From contig NZ_JBMNPX010000025.1 of assembly GCF_050943825.1 (NCBI RefSeq), positions 1 to 32,682 on the forward strand: 32,682 nucleotides of DNA, written 5' to 3'. This stretch comes from Pseudoflavonifractor sp050943825 (GTDB taxonomy: Bacteria; Bacillota; Clostridia; Oscillospirales; Oscillospiraceae). Shown piece after piece: positions 24,518-31,746 of this stretch. Position numbers and translations under genes: made by a program. Positions within the stretch are counted from its first letter, which is position 1, and every line of letters starts with the position of its first letter. The notes under the pieces were generated by a model. The model searched no databases. It saw only the letters and a program-made list of their open reading frames with translations, and was not told where the DNA came from.

Positions 24518-25075
24518 ATGGAGGACAGCCGGATTGTGGCGCTGTACTGGGCGAGAAATGAGGACGCCATCGCGGAGACCGACCGGAAATACGGCGGCTA
24601 CTGCCGCGCCATCGCCATGAACATTCTCTCCGACCATGGGGACGCGGAGGAGTGCGTAAACGACACCTGGCTCCAGACCTGGAACGCCATTCCGCCCCAC
24701 CGGCCTGCTGTCCTCTCCGCCTTTCTGGGGGCCATCACTCGGCGGCTCAGCCTGGACCGCTGGCGCAGGAACACACGGAAAAAACGGGGCGGCGGCCAGG
24801 TGCCCCTGGCCCTGGAGGAGCTGTCCCAGTGCGTCCCGGCCTCCGGCGGACCGGAGGAGGCCGCCCGGCTGTCCGAGCTGACGCACGCCCTGGAGGTCTT
24901 TCTGAAGGGACTGTCCAGCCGGGACCGGGACCTGTTCCTCTGCCGGTACTGGTATCTGGCCTCCATCCGGGAGATTGCCCAGGCCTTCCGGCTCCCGGAG
25001 AGCCGGGTCAAGGTCATCCTCTTCCGCACACGAAACAAGCTGAAAATCTATCTGGAACAGGAGGGATTTCTTTGA
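24518..25075 (+). CDS. ECF-type RNA polymerase sigma factor
   Basis: Alternative sigma factor of 185 aa. Region 2 is at about residues 8-75 (YCRAIAMNILSDHGDAEECV, then NDTWLQTWNAI) and region 4 at about 118-178 (LSSRDRDLFLCRYWYLASIR, then EIAQAFRLPESRVKVILFRT). ATG 24518 follows AAGGAGG. Its stop overlaps a TTG start of the next gene (TTGA), as in sigma/anti-sigma pairs. The target promoters are unknown; a likely target is its own operon. Confidence 0.92.
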   Translation: MEDSRIVALYWARNEDAIAETDRKYGGYCRAIAMNILSDHGDAEECVNDTWLQTWNAIPPHRPAVLSAFLGAITRRLSLDRWRRNTRKKRGGGQVPLALEELSQCVPASGGPEEAARLSELTHALEVFLKGLSSRDRDLFLCRYWYLASIREIAQAFRLPESRVKVILFRTRNKLKIYLEQEGFL

Positions 25076-26448
25076 CGCCTGATATGCTCTTGGACGCCCT
25101 GGGCGGCGTGGACCCCGCCCTGCTCTCCGGCGCCCGGGCCCGGCTCATGCCGGGCGAATCCATACCTGCAAAACGGCGGGGCGGTCTGAGCCTCCGGCTT
25201 TTGGCTGCGGCCGCCGCTGCTGCGGTGCTGCTGGGGGCTCTGGCGGCCGCCATGGCAGGCAATGTGGAATTTCGCACCGCTGTCTTTTCCTTCCTCCATC
25301 TCTCCGTCCCCGAGCAGGTTCCCCCGGCGGGAGACGCCTCCTCCGGTGCACAGCTGGGGGATGCCGTCCAGGTCCAGTACCTACCCCTGTCTCTGGAGGG
25401 CTGGCAGACCGGCGGCACGGCGCTGTGGCAGGCGGAGCGGGACCAGGACGGCACGGTGGATTCCGTCCGCTTTGCCGCCCTGGAAGACGGCACACTCCGG
25501 GACATTCCGGCGGAGGTCACACCCTTCCGCTTTGCCGACAGCGGCGGGACTCTGACCGGCCAGGTCTTCTGGTGCGTGAGAAACGGCGGACTGACCGCAG
25601 TGGGCGAGGGCTCCCTGCCCGACGGCGGGGGACGCTGGGAGGCCCAGACTATCCCCGGACGGAGTGACGCCGTGGTGCTGCTGCTGCGGGGCGGTCTGCT
25701 GAGGGAGTTTGACTTCCGGGCTGTGCTGCTGGATCTCGGCAGCGGGGAGAGCCGCCTGCTGACCGAGCAGCACCCGGCGGACGGCCTGCGCGGCATCACC
25801 GGCTTCTCTCTCACCTCCGACCTGCGTCACGCCCTACTGACAGGCCATGTACGGGGCGAGACCGGTCAGCACCCCTATCTGCTGGACCTGGAGCACGGCA
25901 CGCTGACCGCTCTGGAGGAGACCCTTGGCGCCTCTCTGGACCGGGCGGTCTTTCTGGACAGCGGCATCCTGCTGCTCACCGGCGGCGAAGATACCTGCTC
26001 CGCCTGGGTGTGGGACCTGTCCTCCGGAGCGGTGGAGCAGACCGTCAATTCTCTTCCCCGCTATGACAGCGCAGGCAGCCAGGGTGTGCTGGACTTGGGC
26101 GGCCGGTACGCCCTGGAGATTGACAGCAACGGCCAGGCAGCCGTCCTGGACTGGAAAACCGGTACCCGATCCGCTCCTATCGAAGGCTTCACCTTTGTGT
26201 CCGGCACCCAGTTCCTCCTCTCCCCCAGCGGAGACCGTGCCTGCTGCTTCCTGTCGGGGAAGAAAGACAGCAGTCTGGATGTAACCCAACTGGGGGTTCT
26301 GGACTTTGCCGCCGGCCAGCTCGTTCTCTTTGACCGGGTGGGGACGGAGCAAAATCAGGAGCGCTCCCTGGGCTGGCTGGATGACAGCCGGGTGTTTCTC
26401 TCCGCCCAAGGAGCTGATTCCGGCCTGTTTCTGTATACGTTCCGTTAA
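25072..26448 (+). CDS. Membrane anti-sigma-like protein with extracellular domain
   Basis: Probable regulator of the preceding sigma factor, 458 aa. Residues 1-38 are cytoplasmic (TPDMLLDALGGVDPALL, the usual short N-terminus of clostridial anti-sigma proteins). One transmembrane helix, very Ala/Leu-rich, is about 39-62. The remaining ~395 residues are extracellular, with repeated DLGSGESRLL / DLEHGTLTALE / DLSSGAVEQT / DWKTGTRSAP units that look like a beta-propeller sensor. I start at TTG 25072, four bases overlapping the sigma gene and well spaced from AGGAGGG; ATG 25084 is the alternative. No zinc-binding ZAS motif is visible. The signal sensed is unknown. Confidence 0.75.
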   Translation: MTPDMLLDALGGVDPALLSGARARLMPGESIPAKRRGGLSLRLLAAAAAAAVLLGALAAAMAGNVEFRTAVFSFLHLSVPEQVPPAGDASSGAQLGDAVQVQYLPLSLEGWQTGGTALWQAERDQDGTVDSVRFAALEDGTLRDIPAEVTPFRFADSGGTLTGQVFWCVRNGGLTAVGEGSLPDGGGRWEAQTIPGRSDAVVLLLRGGLLREFDFRAVLLDLGSGESRLLTEQHPADGLRGITGFSLTSDLRHALLTGHVRGETGQHPYLLDLEHGTLTALEETLGASLDRAVFLDSGILLLTGGEDTCSAWVWDLSSGAVEQTVNSLPRYDSAGSQGVLDLGGRYALEIDSNGQAAVLDWKTGTRSAPIEGFTFVSGTQFLLSPSGDRACCFLSGKKDSSLDVTQLGVLDFAAGQLVLFDRVGTEQNQERSLGWLDDSRVFLSAQGADSGLFLYTFR

Positions 26449-26483
26449 TTTTTTATCTTAAATTACAAAAAGGAGGGCTTTCT

Positions 26484-27122
26484 ATGCGGTTTTCCCGTAT
26501 TGCTTCCCTGCTGATGACATTTCTGCTGGCCCTGACTCTGGCCGCCTGTGCCTCCCCTTCGTCTCCTTCGCCCGCACCCTCCCCCTCTGCGGACAGCGGC
26601 ATGCTGGAGCGGGGGTCGGCCTGGCTGGCAGACACCTATGGCGAGGACTGCGTGCTCTTACAGAGCACTGCCTACGGGGAACAGCCGGTCCTGCTGGCCG
26701 GCAACCGGAATCCCGGCACCGAGGCCTTCGGCTCCCTGGAGGTCTTTGTTCTGGAGGAGGCGGAGGACGGCTTTACGCTGCTGGCCTCCAAGGAGGGAGA
26801 GATGGGCATCTCCGCCGGATTCTCCGCTGCGGTGCTGTCCACTGACAGCATGACCGTCCTCTTCGGTGACCTGACCGACAGCATCTTTGACTTTGTCAAC
26901 GGCCAGCGTCTCCCCGCTGATTTTACCCAGGTCACCATTGTGCTCCGGGACGGCACTGAGCTGGTGCGGGCACTCACCAGCGCGGAGGACTATGTCCTTG
27001 CCCTGGAGCCCGGACTGGACATCGCTGACGTGATCTTTGGGGGTGGAGCACTCACTGTGCGCTACTCCGACTTTTTCGGCCAGGACTTGATGGAGGATTC
27101 TGCTCCGGACTCCATCGCCTGA
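26484..27122 (+). CDS. Putative lipoprotein of the sigma operon
   Basis: Unrecognised secreted protein of 212 aa. The N-terminus is a lipoprotein signal with lipobox LAAC at residues 19-22, followed by a Ser/Pro linker (ASPSSPSPAPSPS). The rest is a compact acidic domain without cysteines or recognisable catalytic motifs. AAAAAGGAGGG precedes ATG 26484. It lies 35 bases after the anti-sigma-like gene and before a terminator, so it is the third gene of that operon and could take part in the same envelope signal. Confidence 0.75.
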   Translation: MRFSRIASLLMTFLLALTLAACASPSSPSPAPSPSADSGMLERGSAWLADTYGEDCVLLQSTAYGEQPVLLAGNRNPGTEAFGSLEVFVLEEAEDGFTLLASKEGEMGISAGFSAAVLSTDSMTVLFGDLTDSIFDFVNGQRLPADFTQVTIVLRDGTELVRALTSAEDYVLALEPGLDIADVIFGGGALTVRYSDFFGQDLMEDSAPDSIA

Positions 27123-27138
27123 TTGCCTGACCTCCACG

Positions 27139-27197
27139 CCTCCGCACTCCCCCTCAAATGACGCGCTGGGGTGCGGAGGAAATTTTTTTATTTTTTT
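27139..27197 (+). terminator. Terminator of the sigma operon
   Basis: CCTCCGCAC pairs with GTGCGGAGG, extended by CCCC/GGGG, and is followed by an unusually long T-rich run (27183-27197). Confidence 0.88.
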
Positions 27198-27208
27198 CGG
27201 CAAAGGCA

Positions 27209-27237
27209 TTGACAGATAGGGTTGTCCGTGGTAATAT
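27209..27237 (+). promoter_or_regulatory. Promoter of the tRNA cluster
   Basis: Perfect TTGACA (27209-27214), 17-base spacer, TAATAT (27232-27237), 34 bases before tRNA-Gly. Confidence 0.8.
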
Positions 27238-27270
27238 ATCAAGGCTGACATTCAGTTTGTCGCGTCCCAT

Positions 27271-27344
27271 GCGGGTGTAGTTCAATGGTAGAATCCCAGC
27301 CTTCCAAGCTGGTCGCGTGGGTTCGATTCCCATCACCCGCTCCA
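27271..27344 (+). tRNA. tRNA-Gly (anticodon TCC)
   Basis: Full cloverleaf: acceptor GCGGGTG/CACCCGC, anticodon loop CTTCCAA, T-loop GGTTCGATTCC, encoded CCA. Confidence 0.97.
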
Positions 27345-27347
27345 TAC

Positions 27348-27424
<77 letters not shown>

Positions 27425-27440
27425 GTTTTCCCTTCCATAT

Positions 27441-27517
27441 GGTGGGTGTAGTTCAGTTGGTAGAGCATCGGATTGTGGTTCCGAGTGTCGCGGGTTCGAG
27501 TCCCGTCACCCACCCCA
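27441..27517 (+). tRNA. tRNA-His (anticodon GTG)
   Basis: Acceptor GTGGGTG/CACCCAC with an encoded extra 5' G (27441) facing discriminator C, the tRNA-His identity element. Anticodon loop TTGTGGT, encoded CCA. Confidence 0.97.
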
Positions 27518-27531
27518 TATAGTCTCAAGGC

Positions 27532-27570
27532 GGAAGGCCCGGAGCGTCCGCTCCGGGCCTTCCCTTTTTT
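27532..27570 (+). terminator. Terminator inside the tRNA cluster
   Basis: GGAAGGCCCGGAGC (27532-27545) pairs perfectly with 27550-27563, followed by CTTTTTT. It lies between tRNA-His and tRNA-Gln. Confidence 0.92.
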
Positions 27571-27583
27571 GAACCTGCGATAC

Positions 27584-27658
27584 TGGGGTGTAGCCAAGTG
27601 GTAAGGCACGGGACTTTGACTCCCGCATTCGCTGGTTCGAGTCCAGCCATCCCAGCCA
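27584..27658 (+). tRNA. tRNA-Gln (anticodon TTG)
   Basis: Acceptor TGGGGTG/CATCCCA, anticodon loop CTTTGAC, T-loop GGTTCGAGTCC, encoded CCA. It begins 13 bases after a strong terminator, so it needs read-through or its own weak promoter. Confidence 0.96.
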
Positions 27659-27667
27659 ATTTTATTC

Positions 27668-27743
27668 GACCTAGTAGCTCAGTTGGTAGAGCAACGCCCT
27701 TTTAAGGCGAAGGTCCGGGGTTCGAGTCCCCGCTGGGTCACCA
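27668..27743 (+). tRNA. tRNA-Lys (anticodon TTT)
   Basis: Acceptor GACCTAG/CTGGGTC, anticodon loop CTTTTAA, T-loop GGTTCGAGTCC, encoded CCA. The composition change that marks the accessory island starts right after its 3' end, a common integration position. Confidence 0.97.
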
Positions 27744-27750
27744 AAGTAGA

Positions 27751-27793
27751 CAAAACCTGCGTATAACTATAGTTATACGCAGGTTTTGCTTTT
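27751..27793. terminator. Perfect 38-bp palindrome / terminator after tRNA-Lys
   Basis: CAAAACCTGCGTATAACT starts a perfect 38-base dyad (27751-27788), followed by CTTTTT. It can end tRNA transcription; the same core recurs downstream at 27860-27904. Confidence 0.8.
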
Positions 27794-27904
27794 TCTCGTC
27801 AGTTTGCACCAGAAACACCACTGCTGGATTGTTCATTATTCCATAAATACTATTTCAAAACGCAGGTTTGGGCGGAGAGAATTCCGTTTCTAAACCTGCG
27901 TATA
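27753..27904. repeat. AAACCTGCGTATA repeat set flanking a spacer
   Basis: The 13-mer AAACCTGCGTATA is present exactly at 27753-27765 and 27892-27904, inverted at 27774-27786 (TATACGCAGGTTT), and a shorter inverted copy (ACGCAGGTTT) is at 27860-27869. The second pair encloses GGGCGGAGAGAATTCCGTTT. The last copy ends just before the recombinase-domain gene, so the set may be binding or crossover sites, or a leader hairpin. Confidence 0.7.
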
Positions 27905-27934
27905 TTATTGTTTTAGTAAAGGAGATATGTAAAC

Positions 27935-28276
27935 ATGCGTATTCCTTATGGTTATCAGATGGAAAACAATGCATTTATCATTTGCCAGGAGAAAGCGGAA
28001 GTCATCCGTATGATTTTTGACTACTATCTTTCCGGAGCCAGCCTTGGCAAAGTTGCAGACATACTTTCCGAGAAAAGGATTCCTTCCCCTACTGGAAAAG
28101 AACGCTGGACAAGAGCGGCCATTGATAAGCTCTTGTCCAATGCAAAGTATATCCCCATCGTTGGAACTAAGGCATATATGAATGTCCAATTTGAAAAGGA
28201 GCATAGATGCAATATCGACTATGACAAGGCCGGCAGCCCCAGAAAAGCTACTCGGTACCAATCTCCGGCATTATAA
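27935..28276 (+). CDS. Recombinase-domain-only protein (serine recombinase relative)
   Basis: A 113-residue protein matching the 'Recombinase' DNA-binding domain found in the middle of large serine recombinases: MRIPYGYQMENNAFIICQEK, IRMIFDYYLSGASLGKVADI and NAKYIPIVGTKAY. The N-terminal catalytic resolvase domain (with the serine) and the C-terminal zinc ribbon are absent. It is not simply the middle of a broken gene, because a good AAAGGAG site precedes ATG 27935. It may bind the AAACCTGCG repeats beside it, or be a remnant that has gained a start. Its GC content is lower than the backbone. It cannot catalyse strand exchange alone. Confidence 0.8.
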   Translation: MRIPYGYQMENNAFIICQEKAEVIRMIFDYYLSGASLGKVADILSEKRIPSPTGKERWTRAAIDKLLSNAKYIPIVGTKAYMNVQFEKEHRCNIDYDKAGSPRKATRYQSPAL

Positions 28277-28342
28277 TTTTGCAAGGCACTATCTAACCCT
28301 CATCTTCTGTGTTATACTGAAGCAAAAAGCGGAGGATACAGT

Positions 28343-28918
28343 ATGACAGAGAAAGAACTCAGCGAACTGTATGCGCGGCTTGCACTTCAATTTGAGTCCG
28401 TGCTGGGGACACTTGTTTCAAAGAACTTGGTTTTCCCGGATTTTGTACCCGGGATCAGAAAAGATTTTTACGACTCCCTCAACGAGGAAAAGGGAAAAGA
28501 CTTTGAAAGAATCTCTACCTACACCGAAATCATAAAGCGTTACATAAGAGAGAATGCAGATAATGGCCCAATATCGTTGACTCTACTGGCCAAAAAGTAT
28601 TCTGAAGAATCGCCTGGGTATGTGATTCAAAGCTGGATGCGCAGCAGAAATACATTGGAGTTCTTACGCCAGTGGGAAATAGCGGAGAACCCAGATTTTG
28701 ATGATACTGCATGTGAGGAACTAATCCGGCAGGCCCGTTCCTCATCCCTGACAATCACGCCGAGCCTTTGGGTGAAAAGGACACAAGCGATAGGGATGAC
28801 CGTAAAGCAAGGCAAAGGTGGCGGCGTGACCGCACACTCAGAAATTGCCTTGGACTTTCACCTCTGGTTAGATTCTGCAATGCGGGTTACAATGGTGAGG
28901 CTGGCTGATCAAAAGTAG
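28343..28918 (+). CDS. KilA-N domain protein
   Basis: A 191-residue DNA-binding-type protein. Residues about 75-188 form a KilA-N domain: ISLTLLAKKYSEESPGYVIQ, SWMRSRNTLEFLRQWE, SLWVKRTQAIGMTVKQGKGG and AHSEIALDFHLWLDSAM. KilA-N domains occur in phage and mobile-element proteins. The first ~70 residues (ELSELYARLALQFESVLGTL) are a helical region I do not recognise. GGAGG precedes ATG 28343, with an extended -10 promoter (TGTTATACT, TATACT 28313-28318). It is an island gene of intermediate GC. A host-takeover or regulatory role is possible, but no function is assigned. Confidence 0.78.
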   Translation: MTEKELSELYARLALQFESVLGTLVSKNLVFPDFVPGIRKDFYDSLNEEKGKDFERISTYTEIIKRYIRENADNGPISLTLLAKKYSEESPGYVIQSWMRSRNTLEFLRQWEIAENPDFDDTACEELIRQARSSSLTITPSLWVKRTQAIGMTVKQGKGGGVTAHSEIALDFHLWLDSAMRVTMVRLADQK

Positions 28919-28938
28919 CAATAAACGATAACTCACTG

Positions 28939-28967
28939 TTGAACCACAATTGTTGATATGATATTAT
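28939..28967 (+). promoter_or_regulatory. Sigma-A promoter of the protease operon
   Basis: TTGAAC (28939-28944), 17-base spacer, TATTAT (28962-28967), 44 bases before the protease ATG. Confidence 0.65.
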
Positions 28968-29010
28968 AAAAGTAACACAAATCCAATTTCAGATATAAGG
29001 AGAGAAAAAT

Positions 29011-29874
29011 ATGATAGTTTCTCCTATAAATGATTCCAATCGAAAAGCGATGGAAAATGCACTTTCTAATTTGGAGCGCATTTTAAATGCAGATGTATTT
29101 GTTTATTATGGTGAACTCATTGATGGTGTTGAAGCCAATGTAAAACAAATCATTGAGCAAATTTGCTCTGATGGTCAAAAGCACGAAGAACTCTATGTGC
29201 TTTTGACTACAACAGGCGGTAGTTTGAACCCTGTGAAGCGCATAGTAAATATATTTAGAAATTTTTACAAAGAAGTCAGTTTTATTATCCCCGACTACGC
29301 TTATAGCGCAGGGACCGTAATGTGCTGTAGCGGAGATAAAATCTACATGGATTATTACAGTGTACTTGGACCAATTGATCCTCAAGTAAGAAATAAAGAT
29401 GGTAAATTTGTGGCGGCACTTGGTTATTTAGATAAAATTAATGAACTTATCGAAAAAGCTAAGCGGAATGAGCTTACCAATGCAGAATTTATAATACTGA
29501 AAGATTTTGACTTAGCTGAGTTACGCGCTTATGAACAGGCTCGCGATTTAGCTGTTGATTTATTGGTCGAATGGTTGCCGAAATATAAGTTTAAAAATTG
29601 GAATATACATAGTTCCTCACAGACTCCAGTTACGGACGAAGATAAGAGAAACCGCGCAATAGAGATTGCACAAAATTTGAGCGACAATAAAGAACGGAAG
29701 TCGCATGGACGCCCTATAAGTAGAGTTGAGCTGGGAAGACTAAAATTACAAATTGACAAATTAGAAGATGATCAGGAAGCATACAAAGCAGTAACCGCAT
29801 ATCATGAACTGATGACTGATTATGTGCAAAAATATAGCATGCAACGGTTCATCCATACACGGAGGTTTTTGTAA
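29011..29874 (+). CDS. Serine dehydrogenase proteinase-type (ClpP/SppA-fold) protease
   Basis: Predicted cytoplasmic serine peptidase of 287 aa in the SDH proteinase family (crotonase/ClpP fold). Signatures are LLTTTGGSL (64-72, oxyanion glycines), IIPDYAYSAGTVMCCSGDKI (92-111, nucleophile Ser99) and the family hallmark YSVLGPIDPQ (116-125). There is no signal peptide, although a membrane role cannot be excluded. The C-terminal ~80 residues (from about 205) are helical and charged, absent from minimal ClpP-like domains. AAGGAG precedes ATG 29011. GC is strikingly low compared with the backbone. It overlaps a 70-residue gene by one base, so the two are coupled. The natural substrate is unknown; a defence or toxin-type role is inference from the island setting. 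Confidence 0.85.
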   Translation: MIVSPINDSNRKAMENALSNLERILNADVFVYYGELIDGVEANVKQIIEQICSDGQKHEELYVLLTTTGGSLNPVKRIVNIFRNFYKEVSFIIPDYAYSAGTVMCCSGDKIYMDYYSVLGPIDPQVRNKDGKFVAALGYLDKINELIEKAKRNELTNAEFIILKDFDLAELRAYEQARDLAVDLLVEWLPKYKFKNWNIHSSSQTPVTDEDKRNRAIEIAQNLSDNKERKSHGRPISRVELGRLKLQIDKLEDDQEAYKAVTAYHELMTDYVQKYSMQRFIHTRRFL

Positions 29875-30086
29875 TGTCAATTTGCGATGAATTATTGACA
29901 GTATTAATGGATAAAACGCCAAAGCAAGAACTCGATAGAGATATTTGTGAAGGATATGAATCTGCAAATAGATTGTTCGAGAATCTTTTGCAACAAAAGC
30001 TAACAGTGAGGCGAGGATATCAACTGTTGCCAATAGAAAACAGAATATGCCAGAACACAGAAATTAACCACAGTGCAAAGCCCTGA
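29874..30086 (+). CDS. Small protein coupled to the SDH-type protease
   Basis: A 70-residue protein starting at ATG 29874 within the protease stop (TAATG), so expression depends on protease translation. The first ~60 residues are mostly helical and acidic (ELLTVLMDKTPKQELDRDIC, then EGYESANRLFENLLQQKL). The last ~12 residues (from NRICQNT) run into the hairpin-dense non-coding stretch, so the true C-terminus may have been cut and replaced. No known domain is recognised. Tight coupling suggests an adaptor, inhibitor or substrate of the protease; this is inference. Confidence 0.6.
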   Translation: MSICDELLTVLMDKTPKQELDRDICEGYESANRLFENLLQQKLTVRRGYQLLPIENRICQNTEINHSAKP

Positions 30087-30596
30087 TTAAAGGGATGGCA
30101 TCTATAGTGTTGCGATGTTCCACGTCGGAGCAAGCGACATATCGCTTGCTCCGACTTTTTTACAAAAGTCAGAGCGCGCTCATTTTGCTGCTCCTCCTTT
30201 CCAAACCGGACCCGCTGCACTGGGCTCCGTTTTGGTTTTAGCTGAAGACCTGAAAGGCGTCCTCGAAACTGTCCACCCGTTCCAAAAAGAAGGACACGCT
30301 TAGGCATGTCCTTCTTTTTGGATTTCGCCGCCCAGAGGGCGGCTCCATCCTTTTGATTGAAATGCTCGGGCAAAATGAATTCACCCTGTGCCAAGGTTTT
30401 GGGCCAACGGCCCAAAACGCTTGTACGGCGCATAAGCGCCGCCCCACCATGTGGGGCCCCGGGGGCCTGCGTGTCTTCAAAACTGTTCAGCAGTTCCAAA
30501 CCGCTATTCATTATGATGTATAGATGTTGACTTTATACTCAGAGAGCCCCCGCCGGAATACTCCGGCGGGGGCTCTCGCATTGCGCATTCTTTTTA
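30087..30596. other. 510-base non-coding stretch rich in hairpins
   Basis: No convincing gene. It starts with a terminator at 30124-30161 (GTCGGAGCAAGCGA, CATA loop, TCGCTTGCTCCGAC, TTTTTT). Then come stems at 30282-30321 (15 bp, CCAAAAAGAAGGACA), 30327-30343 (GCCGCCC/GGGCGGC), 30396-30418 (GTTTTGGGCC/GGCCCAAAAC), 30426-30441 (CGGCGC/GCGCCG), 30442-30456 (CCCCAC/GTGGGG) and 30542-30577. The minus strand is open for 163 codons, but its product is rich in Arg, Gly and Lys and has no ribosome site; I read the stretch as a dispersed repeat or structured RNA. Confidence 0.6.
30542..30577 (-). terminator. Hairpin downstream of the URO-D family gene
   Basis: GAGAGCCCCCGCCGGA (30542-30557) pairs perfectly with 30562-30577. 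It lies 20 bases after the URO-D stop, without a clear U-run on that strand. Confidence 0.65.
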
Positions 30597-31670
30597 TCAG
30601 CCAGGACGATATTCTCTGCACACTTCCACGTAGGCGCGGATATTTTCCCAGGGCACTTCCGGCTCCAGCAGATGGGTGGGCGCCACAAACAGTCCGCCCT
30701 TCGGACCTGCAATGTCCAGATTTTTCTTTACCACAGCCTTAACCTCTTCCGGGGTACCAAAGGGCATCACACTCTGTGTGCCGACCGTTCCGTGGAATGC
30801 AACCTGGTCGCCGTACTTCTCGAAAATCTCCTCAAAGTCCATGCACTCAGGCTGAATGGGATTGAGCACATCGATTCCAGCCTCAATCAGGTGGGGAATG
30901 AGCGGCTCTACAAAGCCGCAGGAATGGTAGAACACAATGATGTCAGGTTTGATGGCCTTGGCTGCCTCAATCACCTGCTTCAGTCGGGGTTTTATCCAGG
31001 TAACATACAGCTCTTCACTCATCATCAGACTGTTCTGCATCCCCACGTCGTCGCCCAGATAGAGGATATCCACCCCAGCCTCTGCATAGAGTTTCGCTCT
31101 CTGGATGGACATCTGCGTCACCCGATCCAGAATGACCTCTGCCATCTCCTCGTCGCACATCATATCCATCATCAGAGGCTCCATGCCCCGGATATACCAT
31201 GAGGTCTCCCAGACAGTGCATTGCATATTGCCTACTGATGCCAGTCCGCGGGCATGGATGGCGTCTGCATATGCTCTCAGGTCCGGATTCTTTTCCTTTG
31301 AGTAAGTAGGCAGTGGATACTGCTCCAATACATCCGAAGACTCCACATCCCGCAGAGGGCAAAACATCTGCGTCATATGCATGGAACTGGGCGTAGCCCT
31401 GTGACCTACACCCCACTCGTCAAGTTCCTCACATTGAATATGGTTCTTCTCTGCATGATAGGGCAGAAAACGGCTCCGGTCGTCATAGTCGGGAACCAAA
31501 TCCGGCAGTCGTCTCCAGGGCATGGAAAAGTAGTCCATATAATTGATATCTTCTCCCACATCCTTATGAAACTGTTCCTCCAGACTCTGACACAGAAAAA
31601 ATTCACATGGAACCCAGTCGTATCCCTGTTTTCTGAGCAGCCCCAACAGATTTTCTCTCGGCGTTTTCAT
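30597..31670 (-). CDS. URO-D family methyltransferase-like protein (MtaA/CmuA relatives)
   Basis: A 357-residue TIM-barrel protein of the uroporphyrinogen decarboxylase superfamily, in the branch that includes corrinoid-dependent methyltransferases. Visible features are MKTPRENLLGLLRKQGYDWV, YLGDDVGMQNSLMMS (204-218), the HxC pair His249/Cys251 in FYHSCGFVEPLIPHL, and LNPIQPE (269-275). The HxC fits a zinc site that would activate a thiol; the usual third cysteine is not obvious. AAAGGAAA precedes ATG 31670. It lies 76 bases after the FAD oxidoreductase gene on the same strand, a common pairing in clostridial accessory loci. Heme biosynthesis is unlikely. The substrate is unknown. Confidence 0.85.
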   Translation of the reverse strand: MKTPRENLLGLLRKQGYDWVPCEFFLCQSLEEQFHKDVGEDINYMDYFSMPWRRLPDLVPDYDDRSRFLPYHAEKNHIQCEELDEWGVGHRATPSSMHMTQMFCPLRDVESSDVLEQYPLPTYSKEKNPDLRAYADAIHARGLASVGNMQCTVWETSWYIRGMEPLMMDMMCDEEMAEVILDRVTQMSIQRAKLYAEAGVDILYLGDDVGMQNSLMMSEELYVTWIKPRLKQVIEAAKAIKPDIIVFYHSCGFVEPLIPHLIEAGIDVLNPIQPECMDFEEIFEKYGDQVAFHGTVGTQSVMPFGTPEEVKAVVKKNLDIAGPKGGLFVAPTHLLEPEVPWENIRAYVEVCREYRPG

Positions 31671-31746
31671 ATCGGTTTCCTTTCTTCCAACAGCCTTTAT
31701 TTTAAAAATTTTAATGAAAATATCTTATTATCTGACAGTCTGGCAG

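Noticed and set aside
30020..30511. Open frame of 163 codons on the minus strand
   Set aside because: It spans several perfect hairpins and a plus-strand terminator, has no ribosome site, and gives an Arg/Gly/Lys-rich product; more likely non-coding.
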